Shown: positions 8,245-17,475, counted from the first letter of the stretch. The stretch: DNA of 64,000 bases from Allobosea sp. CRIB-10 (GCF_900112185.1 NZ_FOKP01000026.1:1-64000); one strand, 5' to 3'. Program-made: numbers and translations. Notes: generated by a model not told the origin, from the letters alone.

Positions 8245-8652
8245 ATGTACCTACTCGATACCAATGTCGTCTCTGAATTGCGGCGTCCGCGGCCGCATGG
8301 CGCCGTGTTGGCCTGGCTGGAAGGCGTGGCTGATTCCGATCTGCATCTCTCGGTGGTCACCATCGGAGAGATACAGGCCGGGATCGAGATGACGCGCGAA
8401 CAGGACGCCGCCAAGGCAGCGGAGATCGAGGTCTGGCTGGAGCAGGTCGCGCAGACCTACAATATCCTCGACATGAATGCCGACGCCTTTCGCGTCTGGG
8501 CCAGGCTGATGCACCGAAAGTCGGGTGAGATCATCGAAGACGCGATGATAGCGGCGACCGCCGCCGTCCACGGGTTGACGGTGGTCACGCGCAACATCCG
8601 CGATTTCGAGGGACTGAACGTCCCTCTCTTGAACCCGTTCGCGGTCGCTTGA
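8245..8652 (+). CDS. PIN-domain ribonuclease toxin (VapC/FitB-type)
   Basis: A 135-residue PIN protein. It starts MYLLDTNVVSELRRP, giving the first acidic residue Asp5, followed by the conserved Glu in TIGEIQAG, an acidic pair in the EDAMIAATAAVHG helix, and the TRNIRDFEGL end motif typical of FitB-type toxins. These toxins cleave RNA and are held inactive by the partner antitoxin. The ATG lies 3 bp after the antitoxin stop. The 20-bp repeat copy of the lysR end begins 15 bp after this gene. Confidence 0.9.
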   Translation: MYLLDTNVVSELRRPRPHGAVLAWLEGVADSDLHLSVVTIGEIQAGIEMTREQDAAKAAEIEVWLEQVAQTYNILDMNADAFRVWARLMHRKSGEIIEDAMIAATAAVHGLTVVTRNIRDFEGLNVPLLNPFAVA

Positions 8653-8666
8653 ACTATGAGCGACTT

Positions 8667-8686
8667 GGAGCTGCCGGGGCTGATGT
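8667..8686 (+). repeat. Direct repeat, right copy, orphan lysR 3' end
   Basis: Identical to 7896-7915. In the lysR-like frame it encodes ELPGLM and is closed by TAA at 8685-8687, so it looks like a displaced or duplicated gene end. It marks the right boundary of the segment that carries the toxin-antitoxin pair. Confidence 0.88.
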
Positions 8687-8712
8687 AACGGGGCCGGGCG
8701 CCGGATTTCCGC

Positions 8713-10242
<1,530 letters not shown>

Positions 10243-10361
10243 GAAGAGCCTCCCGGGGCGCGATCTTTAAAGGTCTTGTTTCCCGCTTAAGCGGCGCTGC
10301 GGGCGAAGTCCATTGCGGCCTTCGCAGCATGCGGCTGGAGTTTTGTGCACCGCGGTGCCGG

Positions 10362-11741
10362 TCACGGCATGGCCGGAGCCTGCAAGCCACAGCCGCTGTC
10401 GAGAAGCAAGGCACGCAGGCTGGCGAGCGCATCCTGCAGCCTGGCGAGCTTCGGGCCGCCGAGACTGGCGCGAATGCCCCAGGAGGGTGAGTGCGCGTCA
10501 GCCAGGAAGATATCGGGTGCCGGCAGGAGAATGCCGGACGCAGCGGCGCGAGCCGGCAGGGCTTTTGCCCGCTCCGGCCCCATCGGCAGCCAGAGATGGA
10601 AGCCATTGCCTGATCTCATGGCGATTCCGGGCGGCAGCAGCTCGCGCGCCAGGGCGACGCGGCGGCTCGCCTCCTCGCGGATCGAACGGGCGACCGAAGC
10701 GGCGGTGTCCTCGCTGAGCCAGCGCTCCATGATCAGGCAGGAGAGCAGCGACGCCATGGTGCAGGTGGCTGCGAGCTCGGCGAGAGCCGGCTCCAGCCAG
10801 GGCTCGGGGACCACCAGCGAGCCGATGCGCAGGCCGGGGCTCAGCACCTTCGACAGGCCGGAGACATGCAGCGTCCGCTCGGGCGCGAGCGCTGCGATCG
10901 CCGTCGTGCCCGGCTCGGCCAAGGCGGCATGGATATCGTCCTCGACGATCACCGCGTCATGCGACCGGCAGAGCCTCGCGATCTCGCGGCGACGCGCTTC
11001 GCTCATCGTCGCCGTCGTCGGGTTGTGCAGGGTCGGCGTGATGTAGAGCACGGCGCGCCGGCCGGCCGAGACCGCCTGATGCAAGGCCTGGTCGAGTGCC
11101 TGCGGGACGAGGCCCTCCTCGTCGATGGCGAGGCCCGTCAACCGCAAGCCGCGCCGGCGGGCGAGGGCGATCGCGCCGGGATAGCTCAGCGCCTCGGTTA
11201 GGAGTTCGGTGTCCGGGCCGCAGGTGATCGCGAATGCGATCGCGAGCGCATGCTGGGCGCCATTGCAGATCAGCAGCCGCTCGGGCGCTGCGGCAAGGCC
11301 GGTTGGCGCGAGCCAGCGCGCCAGCAGCGCGCGATGCTCGGGCCGCCCGGCTGGCGTGGCATAGGCGCCGAAGCTGTCGGCATCGAGCCGCCTTGCGAGA
11401 TCGGCGAGGCTGGCGGCGAGCAGGCGGTCGCTCAGCTGCTGCGGCGGCACGTTGATGCTGAGATCGACCATGCGGCTTGTCGCCTGCGACAGGCCGGCGA
11501 CGAACATGCCGCGGCCATGGACGCTGCGGACGAGGCCGCGGCGTTCGAGCTGGGCATAGGCCTTGGTCACCGTGCCGATACCGATATCGAGTTGCCAGGC
11601 GAGGGGGCGGTGAGCCGGCAGGCGCGCGCCCGGCGGCAGCGAGCCGTCGGCGATGTCGCGAGCGAGAGCCTCGACCAGCCGTTCGCTGGCAGAGCCGCGG
11701 CCATCCGCGAGACGAGGCTGCCAGGGTGAAGCGAGGAGCAT
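10362..11741 (-). CDS. MocR-type GntR regulator with aminotransferase domain
   Basis: A 459-residue fusion. GntR winged helix at about 15-80 (LPPGARLPAHRPLAWQLDIG, GTVTKAYAQLERRGLV), then a fold-type I aminotransferase domain from about 100. Lys298 in SGLSKVLSPGLRIG is the expected PLP-binding lysine, so PLP or an amino compound probably serves as effector. It is divergent from the LysE exporter gene at 11840, a frequent MocR pairing. The 98-bp gap holds a long inverted repeat (11761-11799). Confidence 0.9.
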   Translation of the reverse strand: MLLASPWQPRLADGRGSASERLVEALARDIADGSLPPGARLPAHRPLAWQLDIGIGTVTKAYAQLERRGLVRSVHGRGMFVAGLSQATSRMVDLSINVPPQQLSDRLLAASLADLARRLDADSFGAYATPAGRPEHRALLARWLAPTGLAAAPERLLICNGAQHALAIAFAITCGPDTELLTEALSYPGAIALARRRGLRLTGLAIDEEGLVPQALDQALHQAVSAGRRAVLYITPTLHNPTTATMSEARRREIARLCRSHDAVIVEDDIHAALAEPGTTAIAALAPERTLHVSGLSKVLSPGLRIGSLVVPEPWLEPALAELAATCTMASLLSCLIMERWLSEDTAASVARSIREEASRRVALARELLPPGIAMRSGNGFHLWLPMGPERAKALPARAAASGILLPAPDIFLADAHSPSWGIRASLGGPKLARLQDALASLRALLLDSGCGLQAPAMP

Positions 11742-11760
11742 GTGACCTTACAAATTGCGT

Positions 11761-11799
11761 CATGGGACACTTTTTAGCCTATGCAAGAAGTGTCACATG
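11761..11799. promoter_or_regulatory. Inverted repeat between MocR and LysE genes, probable MocR site
   Basis: Read outward, both arms follow AAnAAGTGTCnCATG: the + arm is 11785-11799 and the - arm 11761-11775. The perfect core is GACACTT (11766-11772) against AAGTGTC (11788-11794), 22 bp apart, or two helical turns. Location and symmetry fit a MocR operator controlling both genes. Confidence 0.55.
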
Positions 11800-11839
11800 C
11801 ACAATCACCGGCCTGACGTTTCCCAACGCTGGACCGGAC

Positions 11840-12436
11840 ATGACGCCGCAATTGCTGCTCGCTTTCATCGGCTATGCCTTCGTGACTTCGATCACCCCCG
11901 GGCCGAACAACACGCTGCTGCTGGCCTCCGGCGCCAATCACGGCTTCCGCGCCAGCCTGCCGTTGTTGTTCGGGATCAATCTCGGCTTCTGCGGGCTGGT
12001 CCTGGCAGTTGGACTCGGGCTCGGCGGCTTGTTCAGCGCGATCCCTGTCCTGCACGATGTCCTGCGCTATGCCGGCAGCGCCTATCTGCTCTATCTCGCC
12101 TGGAAGATCGCGCGTTCGGCGCCAATGGAGCCCGGAGCCGAGGCTGCGCCGCCGCTCAGCTTCCCGTCGGCCGCGGCCTTCCAATGGGTCAATCCCAAGG
12201 CCTGGATCATGGCGGTCGGGGCGGTCGCCGCCTATACGCCGACGGAGGGCTATTTCCTCAACCTTACGGTCGTCGTGATCGTCTACGCCCTGGTCAACGG
12301 ACCCTGCATCGCCGTCTGGGCGCTCGGCGGCACGCTGTTGCGCGGTCTCTTGGCCGATCCAGCGCGCCAGCGCGTGTTCAATATCGTCATGGCGCTTCTG
12401 CTTGCCGCCTCGCTCTATCCCATTCTGGTGAGCTGA
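11840..12436 (+). CDS. LysE-family amino-acid exporter
   Basis: A 198-residue inner-membrane exporter. The LysE hallmark TPGPNN occurs near residue 20, followed by GANHGFRASLPLLFGINLG, and five to six hydrophobic helices fill the length. The start MTPQLLLAFIGYAF at 11840 fits family length; the open frame runs further upstream but crosses the divergent promoter. Members export amino acids or related metabolites. The divergent MocR regulator probably controls it in response to an amino compound. Confidence 0.9.
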   Translation: MTPQLLLAFIGYAFVTSITPGPNNTLLLASGANHGFRASLPLLFGINLGFCGLVLAVGLGLGGLFSAIPVLHDVLRYAGSAYLLYLAWKIARSAPMEPGAEAAPPLSFPSAAAFQWVNPKAWIMAVGAVAAYTPTEGYFLNLTVVVIVYALVNGPCIAVWALGGTLLRGLLADPARQRVFNIVMALLLAASLYPILVS

Positions 12437-12465
12437 CGGGCGGTTCGAGGCCGCTTGCAAATTAA

Positions 12466-12481
12466 ATAAGTACATGCTTAT
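12466..12481. promoter_or_regulatory. Inverted repeat, probable ArsR-family operator
   Basis: ATAAG (12466-12470), six-base spacer TACATG, CTTAT (12477-12481), 9 bp before the ATG of the ArsR gene. The spacing and AT-rich arms match ArsR/SmtB sites. Role inferred. Confidence 0.5.
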
Positions 12482-12490
12482 GTATCTGCC

Positions 12491-12802
12491 ATGGAGCAGG
12501 ACATCTTCAAGGCGTTGGCCGATCCGACCCGCCGGGCGATCTTCGAGAAGCTCGCTGTCGGCGGCATGAACGCCAGTGCCTTGCGCGAGGGCATGGCGAT
12601 CAGCCAGCCGGCGATGTCGCAGCACCTCGCCGTGCTGCGGACCGCCGGGCTGGTGCGCGAGGAACGACAGGGGCGCTTCGTCAATTACGAGGTCGACCCG
12701 AACGGCCTTGCCCTGATCGCGCAATGGCTGGCGAAATACCGGGCCTACTGGCCGGCGCGCATCGATGCCCTCAAGGATCTGCTGCGGGACATGGACCAAT
12801 GA
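12491..12802 (+). CDS. ArsR-family winged-helix regulator
   Basis: A 103-residue helix-turn-helix protein: FKALADPTRRAIFEKLAVGG at the start and ISQPAMSQHLAVLRTAGLVR as recognition helix. No metal-binding Cys motif (CVC) is seen, so it belongs to the non-metal group that accompanies SRPBCC proteins. Its stop overlaps the start of the SRPBCC gene (ATGA, 12799-12802). Autoregulation through the 12466-12481 dyad is likely. Confidence 0.9.
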   Translation: MEQDIFKALADPTRRAIFEKLAVGGMNASALREGMAISQPAMSQHLAVLRTAGLVREERQGRFVNYEVDPNGLALIAQWLAKYRAYWPARIDALKDLLRDMDQ

Positions 12803-13140
12803 GCGAGAGCGAGACGCAGGAGCGCACCAAGGAGCTGGTGTTCGCATATCAGCTCGATGCGCCGCCCGAGAAGGTCTGGCGGGCGCTCAGCATTCCCGCC
12901 TTCCGCGAGCGCTGGCTGCCGGCGCAGGTCGAGGCGTTGTCCAGCGTGCCGGGCGAAGAGCTGCGCTACCGCTTGAAGGAGGACGAGCCGCCCTTCCTAG
13001 AGAGCGTCGTGACCTTCCAGCTTGCGCCGAACAACGGCGGGACCGAGCTGCGGATCGTCCATAGCCTGACCGATGCGCGGCTGAGCGCGTCGCCGGCACC
13101 TGCGAACAGCAACCAGCCGCTTATGCAGCGCGCCGCCTGA
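12799..13140 (+). CDS. SRPBCC/AHSA1-domain protein
   Basis: A 113-residue START-like protein with LDAPPEKVWRALSIPAFRER near the N-terminus, the first helix-grip helix of the AHSA1 group. It is shorter than the usual 140-160 residues and ends in an Asn/Pro/Ala tail (SASPAPANSNQPLMQRAA) rather than the long C-terminal helix; it may be a natural short form or truncated. Translation is coupled to the ArsR gene by a 4-bp overlap. Ligand and reaction unknown. Confidence 0.78.
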   Translation: MSESETQERTKELVFAYQLDAPPEKVWRALSIPAFRERWLPAQVEALSSVPGEELRYRLKEDEPPFLESVVTFQLAPNNGGTELRIVHSLTDARLSASPAPANSNQPLMQRAA

Positions 13141-13196
13141 CGGCGCGGGCCCAGTCCGCAAGCACCATCAACAATCCGGAACTGAGGAGGTCGTCG

Positions 13197-13805
13197 ATGC
13201 ACGGCACGATGCAGCTCGTCCCCATGGTCGTCGAACAGTCGACGCGCGGGGAACGCTCCTTCGACATCTACTCGCGCCTGCTGCGCGAGCGGATCGTCTT
13301 CCTGAACGGCGAGGTCAACGATGCCAGCGCCGCGCTGGTCTGCGCGCAATTGCTGTTCCTGGAGGCCGAGAACCCGAAGCGGCCGGTCCACTTCTACATC
13401 AACTCGCCGGGCGGCGTGGTCACCAGCGGCCTCGCGATCTACGACACGATGCAGTACATCCGCTCGCCCGTGCATACGCTCTGCATGGGTACGGCCCGCT
13501 CCATGGGCTCCTTCCTCCTGATGGCGGGCGAGCCGGGCGAGCGCGCGGCCTTGCCCAATGCCAGCCTGCATGTCCACCAGCCGCTCGGCGGGGCGCAGGG
13601 GCAGGCGTCCGATATCCTGATCCATGCCGAGGAGATCCAGAAGACCAAGCGGCGGATGATCCGGCTCTATGCCGAGCATTGCGGACGCAGCGAGGAGGAG
13701 GTCGAGCGCACGCTCGACCGCGACCGCTTCATGACCGCCGAGGAAGGCAAGGACTGGGGGCTGATCGACCGCGTGCTGACCGAGGCTCCGGCAGTGGAGG
13801 CATGA
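13197..13805 (+). CDS. clpP: ATP-dependent Clp protease proteolytic subunit (accessory ClpP)
   Basis: A 202-residue serine peptidase of the ClpP barrel. The catalytic triad is Ser102 (GTARSMGS), His127 (LHVHQP) and Asp176 (LDRDRF). A strong ribosome site (gaggagg) precedes the ATG at 13197. The Ser motif reads TARSMG instead of the commoner AASMG. No tig, clpX or lon neighbour is present, so this is probably a second ClpP rather than the main copy. Partner ATPase unknown. Confidence 0.9.
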   Translation: MHGTMQLVPMVVEQSTRGERSFDIYSRLLRERIVFLNGEVNDASAALVCAQLLFLEAENPKRPVHFYINSPGGVVTSGLAIYDTMQYIRSPVHTLCMGTARSMGSFLLMAGEPGERAALPNASLHVHQPLGGAQGQASDILIHAEEIQKTKRRMIRLYAEHCGRSEEEVERTLDRDRFMTAEEGKDWGLIDRVLTEAPAVEA

Positions 13806-13848
13806 GGTATTTGCGGGATGTTGGTTCGGGACCTTTTCCCGTGCGCGA

Positions 13849-13952
13849 GTCGTCCCGGGCGTAAGGCCCGGGACCCATTTCGGAACCTCTCTCGGAAAGG
13901 CTCAGGCATGGGTCCCGGATCGGCGCCGCTTCGCGGCTTGTCCGGGATGACA
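13849..13952. repeat. Intergenic palindromic repeat, family A, copy 1
   Basis: About 104 bp built of paired inverted segments: cgtcccgggc with gcccgggac, and gggtcccgga with tccgggatgac. It lies between clpP and the DUF1801 gene. The reverse complement matches 55815-55927 closely, so it is a dispersed element of this genome. It could also form an exposed RNA hairpin at the transcript ends. Confidence 0.75.
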
Positions 13953-13987
13953 TGAAATGAGCAGAGCGACTTTGGCCGGGCAGACCG

Positions 13988-14377
13988 TCAGGCGCTCGGC
14001 CTGCTCGGGTCGCCGAACTCGTGGTTGAGAGCGACCGCGGCACGCACGAGCTCGGTCGCGATCTTCGTATCGACCGCATCGCCCGCGCGCAGCACCATGG
14101 TCGCGAGCTCGAACTTGCCGCCCGGCTTCAGCCGCGGCTCGATATGGCGCAGGCGCTTGCCGCGCCAGAAGCCGAAGAGCACGCGCTCGGCCTCGGCCCG
14201 GATCAGCAGCACGGGCCCGTTCGAGAAATAGACCAGATGCGTCCACTTGATCCGCTCGTCGAGTGGAGCGGCGGCCTTCGCCGCGGCGCGCAGGGCCTCG
14301 ACCGTGGCGAGTCGCCAGCCATCGAGCTGGGCGATGTAGTCTTCCGGGTTGTCGGCCTTGGGCGCTCCCGGGATCAT
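13988..14377 (-). CDS. DUF1801-domain protein
   Basis: A 129-residue cytoplasmic protein. The order of segments (YIAQLDGWRLATVEALRAA, LDERIKWTHLVYFSNGPVLL, then AERVLFGFWRGKRL and GGKFELATMVLRAGD) is that of DUF1801/YdhG-like proteins, whose biochemical function is not settled. It ends 5 bp before the end of the ATP12 gene upstream on the same strand, so the two may be co-transcribed. Confidence 0.82.
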   Translation of the reverse strand: MIPGAPKADNPEDYIAQLDGWRLATVEALRAAAKAAAPLDERIKWTHLVYFSNGPVLLIRAEAERVLFGFWRGKRLRHIEPRLKPGGKFELATMVLRAGDAVDTKIATELVRAAVALNHEFGDPSRPSA

Positions 14378-14382
14378 CGCTT

Positions 14383-15171
14383 CTAGCCCTTCGTCAGCAG
14401 CAGCACGGCGGCGTCGTATTCCTTGCGGCGGATGGCGCGGCGCTCGGCCGCTTCCTCGTCCTGCCCCCAGATCCCGATCTGGTAGTCCTCGTCGAGATGG
14501 GCGGCGGCCCAGGCCGCCTCGGCGTCGATCAGGCCCTCGGCCAGCGCCAGCATCAGGATGGTCGAGCCGGTCAGCGTCATGACGTTGTGGGCGCCGGCGA
14601 GCGCGACCGGGGAGGTGATCACGGCGACGCGCTCGGCCACGGCGTCGAGCACGGTCTGCGGCTGCTGCGCGAAGACGACGCCCTGCGCCATGACGAAGCG
14701 GCCGCCGATACGGTTTTCGAGCGCCGCGATCAGCGGGTTCCAGACCGCATCCTGCCGCTCGACCAGCGCTTCGGGCTCGCCGGCGCGATAGCAGAGCGCA
14801 TCGCTGCCGGCATAGCGGACGATCTCGGCGCGAACCGCCTCGTGCTGATCGGCAACGCCGTCGAGGGCCGAATTGACCAGCCGCGTCAGCGGCATCCGCG
14901 ACGGGTCGATCTCACCGGTCTGGGCCTCCCATTCTGCTGCCAGTGCCTCGGCGACGGGGCGCGAGGCGACGGCGAGATGCTTGCGGGCCGGAGTGCGGGC
15001 GGTGCGGCCATCGAGCGCGACATGAAACAGCTCGTCGCGCTCCAGCACGCCGGCCTTCTCGTAGAAGCGCTTGGGCAGGGGATTGCGCATCGCCTGCTGG
15101 GCGGCGGCGACGGGATCGGGCTGGCGCTGGCCGGCGGCGCCGAAGCGGGCGAGGAAATCATCGGTCGACAT
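14383..15171 (-). CDS. ATP12-family F1-ATPase assembly chaperone
   Basis: A 262-residue protein. Landmarks KRFYEKAGVLERDELFHVAL, DGRTARTPARKHLAV, EWEAQTGEIDPSRMPLTRLV and SDALCYRAGEPEALVERQ match ATP12, which in mitochondria and alphaproteobacteria binds the F1 alpha subunit before assembly. It is a good lineage marker because the family is largely confined to Alphaproteobacteria and mitochondria. Length is normal. Confidence 0.9.
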   Translation of the reverse strand: MSTDDFLARFGAAGQRQPDPVAAAQQAMRNPLPKRFYEKAGVLERDELFHVALDGRTARTPARKHLAVASRPVAEALAAEWEAQTGEIDPSRMPLTRLVNSALDGVADQHEAVRAEIVRYAGSDALCYRAGEPEALVERQDAVWNPLIAALENRIGGRFVMAQGVVFAQQPQTVLDAVAERVAVITSPVALAGAHNVMTLTGSTILMLALAEGLIDAEAAWAAAHLDEDYQIGIWGQDEEAAERRAIRRKEYDAAVLLLTKG

Positions 15172-15203
15172 GGGCCGGGGTCTAACACGACGCCCGGCGC
15201 TGG

Positions 15204-16202
15204 TCAGCTCCCGAACCTGTCGCGCCAGGCCGGCTTGGCGCTCGGAAAGGGCAGGGCGGTCGCGCTGTAGACGGCCCGCGCCACGGCGCGCGCCAGCACG
15301 TCGGCGGCGGTGGCGCAGAGCTCGGTCAGGGCATAGGCGTCGGACGGAGCGCCGCTATGGCCGGTCGCGGCGGCGAAGACGACGTCGCCGTCGAGCGGGG
15401 CGTGGACCGGCCGCAGCGACCGGGCGAGCCCGTCATGGGCGCAGAGCGCCATGCGCTTGGCCTGCGCCTTGGTCAGGACGGCGTCGGTCGCGACCAACGC
15501 AATGGTGGTGTTGGCGCCGGGGCCGCCCTTGAAGCGCAAGCTCAGGTCCTCGGGCGCGATCGTCGCCGGCCAGCCGCGGCCGCCGAACTCGGCGCCTTGC
15601 TCGTAAGGCGCCGCCCAGAAATGCGGGCTGTCGCCGATCGTCGCCGTGCCGACGGCGTTGACCGCCACCAGCGCGCCGACGACCTGGCCGGTCGCGGCCC
15701 TCGCACTGGCCGAGCCGAGCCCGCCCTTGAGGTTGGCCGTGGTCGCGCCGAAGCCGGCGCCGACGCTGCCGAGTGCGAACTCGGCCGCGGCTGCGGCGCT
15801 TGCTGCCTCGGCAAGAGCGCGATAGGGCGCCTCGCCCTCGCCGCGGGCGAAGGGCTTGTCGCCGCCATTGGCGAGGTCGAACAGGATCGCCTGCGGCACG
15901 ATCGGCACGCGATAGCCGGCGATCGGGAAGCCGCGTCCTTCCCGCGCCAGCCAGCTCAGCGCGCCATCGGCGGCGGAGAGGCCCCAGATCGAGCCGCCGG
16001 AGAGGACGATGCCGTCGACATGTTCGACCGTCATGCCCGGCTCGAGCAGCGCGGTGTCGCGGGTGCCGGGCGCGCCGCCGAGCACGGCGGCGGAGGCGAT
16101 GCTCGGCCGCTCGAACAGCGCGACGGTGACGCCGGTCGCCGCAACCGCGTCCTCGGCATTGCCCACCATGACGCCGCGGACATCGGTGATGAGATTGCGC
16201 AT
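15204..16202 (-). CDS. P1-family (DmpA/NylC-type) self-processing peptidase
   Basis: A 332-residue N-terminal-nucleophile hydrolase. It starts with the family pattern (ITDVRGVMVGNAED, HVDGIVLSGGSIWGLSAADG) and has GGLGSAS in mid-protein. The GANTTIALVATDA segment at 229-241 is where NylC-type members cut themselves, here between Asn231 and Thr232, freeing Thr as nucleophile. Relatives cleave N-terminal amino acids from peptides, beta-peptides or cyclic amides; the substrate here is open. It is divergent from the Spy-like gene. Confidence 0.88.
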   Translation of the reverse strand: MRNLITDVRGVMVGNAEDAVAATGVTVALFERPSIASAAVLGGAPGTRDTALLEPGMTVEHVDGIVLSGGSIWGLSAADGALSWLAREGRGFPIAGYRVPIVPQAILFDLANGGDKPFARGEGEAPYRALAEAASAAAAAEFALGSVGAGFGATTANLKGGLGSASARAATGQVVGALVAVNAVGTATIGDSPHFWAAPYEQGAEFGGRGWPATIAPEDLSLRFKGGPGANTTIALVATDAVLTKAQAKRMALCAHDGLARSLRPVHAPLDGDVVFAAATGHSGAPSDAYALTELCATAADVLARAVARAVYSATALPFPSAKPAWRDRFGS

Positions 16203-16426
16203 GGCTGCAGCTCTTCGTCGCGTCGGTTGATCCTCGACGGCAAGGTGCGCCGATTCGGCTGGGTGCGGGAACTTCCCGCTGGCCGGTGCGTCATCCCGAC
16301 ATTACGATCTTGTCATGCGCGCGCCATGGCCGGGTCAGGCCGGCTGCGGCACCTTGGCGACATCGCGAACCGGCTTCGAGACCCGCCAGCGAACCGTATT
16401 CGACCTGAACAGACGGAGAGCTTTTC

Positions 16427-17089
16427 ATGAAACGCATCGCCCTCATCGCCGCTTCCAGCGCCGCGGCCGTCGCGGCGACGCTGGCCATGGCCCAGCCGCA
16501 GCCGATTCCGCCGGCGCCGGGCAGCACCCCGCCGACGCAGCAGCAGAGCGAGCCGCGCGGCGACCGGGCCGAGCGCGGCGACCGCGCCGACCGGCGCGAG
16601 GAATGGCGCCAGCGCCGCGCCGAGCGCGCCGCAGCCCGGATGAACGAGCGTCTCGCCCAGCTGCGCACCGATCTCAAGCTGAAGCCCGAGCAGGTGCCGG
16701 CCTTCGAGAAGCTGGAGGCTCTGATCAAGCGCAATGCCGAGCAGCGCCGGGAGAATTTCGCCAAGATGCGCGAGCAGCGCGAGCTCTTCCGCGACGCCGA
16801 CATCATGGAGCGGCTCGACATGCGGGCGACCCGTCAGGCCGAGCGCGCAGCCCGCAGCAAGGAGATGGCGGACGCGGTTCGCCCGCTCTGGTCGACCTTC
16901 AGCGACGAGCAGAAGACCGTGGCGCGCCGGGCCGTGCGCCAGGCGATGTCGGAAGGGCGCGAGCGCATGCGCGAGATGCGCGGGCGCTGGCAGGAATGGC
17001 ATGGCCGCGGCGACGATCGCCACGATGATGACCGCGGCCCGCGCCGCTGGCGCGATCGTGGTCATGACGACGACGATGATCGTGGCTGA
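16427..17089 (+). CDS. Spy/CpxP-like periplasmic protein
   Basis: A 220-residue exported protein. Signal peptide at 1-23 (MKRIALIAASSAAAVAATLA, then MAQ). A Pro/Gln then Arg/Glu-rich stretch leads to two LTxxQ-like helices (LKLKPEQVPAFEKLEALI and TFSDEQKTVARRAV), the hallmark of Spy/CpxP chaperones. The last 35 residues are an unusual His/Asp/Arg tail (RHDDDRGPRRWRDRGHDDD) that might bind metal. A strong terminator follows at 17112. Envelope-stress role is inferred from the family. Confidence 0.75.
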   Translation: MKRIALIAASSAAAVAATLAMAQPQPIPPAPGSTPPTQQQSEPRGDRAERGDRADRREEWRQRRAERAAARMNERLAQLRTDLKLKPEQVPAFEKLEALIKRNAEQRRENFAKMREQRELFRDADIMERLDMRATRQAERAARSKEMADAVRPLWSTFSDEQKTVARRAVRQAMSEGRERMREMRGRWQEWHGRGDDRHDDDRGPRRWRDRGHDDDDDRG

Positions 17090-17111
17090 TTGTGAGGATA
17101 CCGTAAGTGAG

Positions 17112-17140
17112 AAGGGCGGTCTGTCAGGGCCGCCCTTTTT
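17112..17140 (+). terminator. Rho-independent terminator after Spy-like gene
   Basis: AAGGGCGG (17112-17119) pairs with CCGCCCTT (17130-17137) across a 10-base loop, followed by a T run to 17140. It lies 22 bp after the stop of the Spy-like gene. Confidence 0.9.
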
Positions 17141-17157
17141 CGTTTGACCCCTCGCAA

Positions 17158-17207
17158 GCCCTCATCTTGAGGAGAGGCAGCGTCAGCGGCCGGCTCAGGA
17201 TGAGGGC
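17158..17207. repeat. Intergenic palindromic repeat, family C, copy 1
   Basis: GCCCTCATC (17158-17166) pairs with GATGAGGGC (17199-17207); just inside, TTGAGGAG faces CTCAGGA. A longer relative is at 43771-43878. It lies between the Spy-like and PsiF genes. Confidence 0.65.
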
Positions 17208-17229
17208 TCGACGAGAGTACTCGGGCTCG

Positions 17230-17475
17230 TCAGGTGCCGACCGCGTCCTTGACGCATTTCGCCGTGAAGCTGGTCTTGGCGGCTCCGGACAGCTTCTTGT
17301 CGGCCGCCTGCTTGTCGCAGGCCGCACCGGCGTCCTTCTCGCATTTGGTGACGAAGCTGGTCTTGGCCGCGCCGGCGAGCTTCTTCTCGGTAGCCTGGGC
17401 ATTGCAGCTCTGGCTCTGGGCAAAAGCGGCACTCGACAGGCCGACGGCGAGGGTGACGAGGATGAGCGTCTTCAT
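17230..17475 (-). CDS. PsiF-repeat small exported protein
   Basis: An 81-residue protein with a signal peptide (MKTLILVTLAVGLSSAAFA) and two PsiF repeats, each with the pattern C-x-x-x-A-x-x-K-K-L-x-G-A-A-K-T-S-F followed by K-C. Mature Cys residues occur at similar positions in both repeats, suggesting disulfides in the periplasm. PsiF was named for phosphate-starvation induction in E. coli; no function is established. Downstream on the same strand lies the family C repeat. Confidence 0.85.
   Translation of the reverse strand: MKTLILVTLAVGLSSAAFAQSQSCNAQATEKKLAGAAKTSFVTKCEKDAGAACDKQAADKKLSGAAKTSFTAKCVKDAVGT

Noticed and set aside
7916..8666. Classical IS or transposon for the repeat-bounded segment
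   Set aside because: No transposase or terminal inverted repeats; a 20-bp duplication is longer than usual IS target duplications.
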